From NCBI GenBank assembly GCA_029939635.1, contig JAOZSN010000036.1:4471-21205 (forward strand): 16,735 nucleotides of DNA. The letters run 5' to 3'. A program made the translations under genes and the position numbers. Numbering within the stretch: the first letter of the stretch is position 1; every line of letters starts with the position of its first letter. The notes beneath the pieces were generated by a model. It made no database searches. It was not told the DNA's origin and saw only the letters and a program-made list of their open reading frames with translations. Shown piece after piece: positions 15,228-16,735 of the stretch. The DNA comes from Deltaproteobacteria bacterium. GTDB taxonomy: Bacteria; Desulfobacterota; Desulfobulbia; Desulfobulbales; SURF-16.

Positions 15228-15703
15228 GTTGGTAGTCGTAAATTAGTACACATCGGACATTGAAAAATTACCTTGGTGAATAAAGTATTATTTTATTTTC
15301 TGCCGGGCAGAATGAAAGCATCCTACCAAAAGCAGTCCTTCCCCTATAGCTGAAAGCGACCCTCCACCCCATGGATCTGTCTGCCAGGAAGTTACATATC
15401 AGCAAGTCTCCATAAAAAAAATCTGCCTTGTCTTCTCTCCCCTTACCCCTTGCCTCTTTCTTTAATTGTAGCCAAACTTCCTTAATAAAATTCAACACCT
15501 GCTAGGTCTTTACTAGCCTGCCAATGAAGCAAACCACTTGCCCGAACCCCTTTTCCCTGTTAATGCTGTGTGCTGAGATAAAAAGAGGGGGGGAGGGGGT
15601 AAACCTATCGCAGTGGTAGTGCTAGTACCTCTCTCACAAATTATGACCAAAAAATGAAAGCGTATTACATATTCTGTAATCATGACCTGGGGAGGTTAAG
15701 CCC
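15228..15703. other. Gene-poor region between tRNA-Arg terminator and lipoprotein gene
   Basis: No convincing gene is seen in these 476 bases. A minus-strand frame at 15268-15498 is rich in AGG/AGA codons and was rejected. Notable features are TTCTGC-CGG-GCAGAA (15297-15311), a G-rich run of seven G, A, five G (15587-15599), and two tiny frames just before the lipoprotein gene (15613-15657 and 15654-15707). Each tiny frame ends in an ATGA overlap with the next start. I found no second copy of the tRNA 3' end that would mark an attachment site. Confidence 0.5.
15664..15680. promoter_or_regulatory. Palindrome ATTACA-N5-TGTAAT before the lipoprotein gene
   Basis: This perfect 6-base inverted repeat has a 5-base centre and lies 23 bases before the lipoprotein start, between any promoter and the ribosome site. 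It looks like an operator half-site pair or a small leader hairpin. No binding protein can be named. Confidence 0.4.
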
Positions 15704-16357
15704 ATGAAGCTAATAGCTTTATCAATTATCAGTTTAATTCTATTGCTAGGTTGCGGAAACCGCCCAACTCACATGGACAGGGCAGCTGAAAATATAATGC
15801 AGATTAGTGAAGGCACATATTCTGTTGCTTATACTGGCCGTAGCTACACTGCTGTTAAAAAAATTGTGTACGATGTGGCAACCCAATACTGTCAGAAAAA
15901 AAGCGAAAAAATGCAAATTGTTAATATGGGAAACAATAATACCTATCAAGCATACAAAACCCTCCTTATGCCCATCAGTACAGTTGAGTTAACGTTTAAA
16001 TGCTTACTTTCATCAAAAGCTGATTCTACCCACCCCGCTAACTCGAATAATATCACTGGCAACTGGCAAAGTGATGATGAAATGATTTGCTTTGATAGCA
16101 AAACTTATGTGCTTTGGGGTAATGATGGTGGTGTGGCTAGTGGAGACTATCGTATCTCTGGCGGCATGCTTTCTATGACGGTTAAAGATATGGGGCCGGA
16201 TTCGATCGATGTTCCATATGCTGTTTCTAGTGACTCGCTAACTGTTTTTATCCCTAATGAAGAGCCAAGTATATACAGCAAAACTATTGCGAGGTGCCCT
16301 CTTCCTTCTGCGGTTTCACTGAGTAGCTCGGGAACCAGATCTTTGCCCCCTCGATGA
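15704..16357 (+). CDS. Predicted lipoprotein with a lipocalin-like C-terminal part
   Basis: The 217-residue protein has a lipoprotein signal peptide: MKLIALSIISLILLLGC with lipobox LLGC and C17 as the modified cysteine. Residues about 35-103 (EGTYSVAYTGRSYTAVKKIV, then TQYCQKKSEKMQIVN and VELTFKCL) resemble a domain common in small envelope lipoproteins, with two cysteines that could pair. Residues about 117-195 (GNWQSDDEMICF, SGDYRISGGMLSM, PYAVSSDSLTVF) look like a small beta-barrel of the lipocalin-like type. The start is well supported by GGGGAGG 8 bases upstream. The last 20 residues (after CPLP) are serine-rich and lie over a partly repeated sequence, so the C-terminus may be altered. 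The exact function is unknown. Confidence 0.8.
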   Translation: MKLIALSIISLILLLGCGNRPTHMDRAAENIMQISEGTYSVAYTGRSYTAVKKIVYDVATQYCQKKSEKMQIVNMGNNNTYQAYKTLLMPISTVELTFKCLLSSKADSTHPANSNNITGNWQSDDEMICFDSKTYVLWGNDGGVASGDYRISGGMLSMTVKDMGPDSIDVPYAVSSDSLTVFIPNEEPSIYSKTIARCPLPSAVSLSSSGTRSLPPR

Positions 16358-16450
16358 AGTGGGTTTGCTGTTGTCAATTCGCAATAGAAGGATTGTCCAG
16401 CGCAAAGTGCAATGCTTATGGATCAGGTGCCTATCAGGTCACTGAGTAGC
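16292..16450. repeat. Diverged direct repeat at the 3' end of the lipoprotein gene
   Basis: The pair AGGTGCC ... TCACTGAGTAGC occurs at 16292-16298 / 16316-16327 and again at 16425-16431 / 16439-16450. The 12-base element is identical in both copies, and the distance between the two parts differs by 10 bases. This suggests that a segment about 130 bases long was duplicated and then diverged, or that a deletion joined two related ends. Confidence 0.45.
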
Positions 16451-16470
16451 CCCCCATTAAAAGGGGGGGG
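16450..16470. repeat. C6/G8 hairpin without a T tract
   Basis: CCCCCC, a 7-base A/T loop, then eight G form a short, very stable stem. It is followed by CCGGATTT, so it is not a standard terminator in either direction. It could be a transcript-stabilising hairpin or a scar of an element. Confidence 0.5.
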
Positions 16471-16556
16471 CCGGATTTAGCTTGTTGGGCCGAAGCATGA
16501 CACCCCTAGACACGAACAAAAAATATAAAATTTCAAAATAGGTATTACATGAGCCA

Positions 16557-16646
16557 ATGAAGCTACCTCTTTACGCCACTATATTATTATACCTGCTCGG
16601 TCTCCCTTCTTTGCTCCTGGTTTTTTCAGCCTTTTTCCATCTTTAA
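16557..16646 (+). CDS. Possible 29-residue hydrophobic peptide
   Basis: The frame ATG at 16557 to TAA at 16644-16646 begins MKLPLYATILLYLLGLPSLL and stays hydrophobic to the end (LVFSAFFHL). This gives one membrane-spanning helix with a single positive N-terminal residue. No good ribosome site is visible, and a hairpin terminator lies 55 bases downstream. It could be a small membrane peptide such as a type I toxin, or chance in AT-rich DNA. Confidence 0.25.
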   Translation: MKLPLYATILLYLLGLPSLLLVFSAFFHL

Positions 16647-16701
16647 CAAAAATAAATTCCTCACTCATAACTAGTGGCTGTCCTAGCAAGAGTAACTGCG
16701 T

Positions 16702-16728
16702 GATTTAATGTGATTAAATCGCCTTTTT
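16702..16728 (+). terminator. Hairpin terminator near the right edge
   Basis: GATTTAAT, loop GTG, ATTAAATC form a perfect 8-base stem extended by a T-G and a G-C pair. It is followed by one base and then five T (16724-16728). It would end a plus-strand transcript such as one carrying the small hydrophobic frame. Confidence 0.65.
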
Positions 16729-16735
16729 AGGGTGT

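Noticed and set aside
15268..15498. Minus-strand frame of 76 codons
   Set aside because: It starts with GTG too close to a weak purine run, is rich in AGG/AGA arginine codons unlike the neighbours, and has no recognisable domain.
16358..16556. Insertion sequence remnant
   Set aside because: There is no transposase frame and no paired terminal inverted repeat, only a short direct repeat and a G/C hairpin.
15109..16735. Integrated element with attachment sites at tRNA-Arg
   Set aside because: No second copy of the tRNA 3' end and no integrase are seen in the window.

Overview
The window looks like chromosomal DNA of a Gram-negative bacterium of moderate GC content, most likely a sulfate-reducing Desulfobacterota of the Desulfobulbales type (Desulfotalea-like). 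This assignment is an inference. It rests on the delta-type character of DnaA (VEDVQ, GDIRR and RDHSTVVHS in place of the enterobacterial forms), a selenium-metabolism-type LysR regulator, and the general feel of the proteins. No species marker was checked.

Left part (1-4800): a type I-E CRISPR-Cas operon on the minus strand, read from right to left as cas3 - cas8e (cse1) - cse2 (casB) - cas7e. It is cut by the window edge after the first 24 codons of cas7e. The genes are tightly packed (ATGA overlap, 1-base gap, 25-base gap). The remaining Cascade genes, cas1/cas2 and the repeat array would lie to the left, and no array is visible here. Upstream of cas3 is a roughly 170-base leader with tiny overlapping reading frames. 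Before it is a palindrome with the CTGT-N8-ACAG layout of an SOS (LexA) box, sitting on a plausible sigma-70 promoter.

Middle-left (4860-6812): a strong hairpin terminator, dnaA on the minus strand, and a 522-base AT-rich gap before a divergent LysR regulator. The gap holds a DnaA box over the -35 of a candidate dnaA promoter, four TACTC motifs at an exact 10-base period, and two inverted-repeat structures in front of lysR. It could be an origin region, but only one good DnaA box was found.

Middle (6813-12626): the lysR gene, converging on a YqaA/DedA-like membrane protein gene. That gene follows a spermidine-synthase-like methyltransferase gene. Then come a 56-residue single-pass membrane protein, a long GspE/PilB-type secretion ATPase on the minus strand, and a divergent kinase-fold phosphotransferase (APH/NahK-like).

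Right (12788-16735): a 755-residue protein with a sugar-kinase-like N-terminal half (tentative) and a clear AAA+ ATPase C-terminal half. It is followed by a tRNA-Arg(ACG) gene with its own promoter and terminator. Beyond the tRNA the DNA becomes gene-poor and different in texture. It holds a lipoprotein gene with a chain of tiny overlapping frames before it, a partly repeated 3' flank, a G/C hairpin, a possible 29-residue hydrophobic peptide and a final hairpin terminator.
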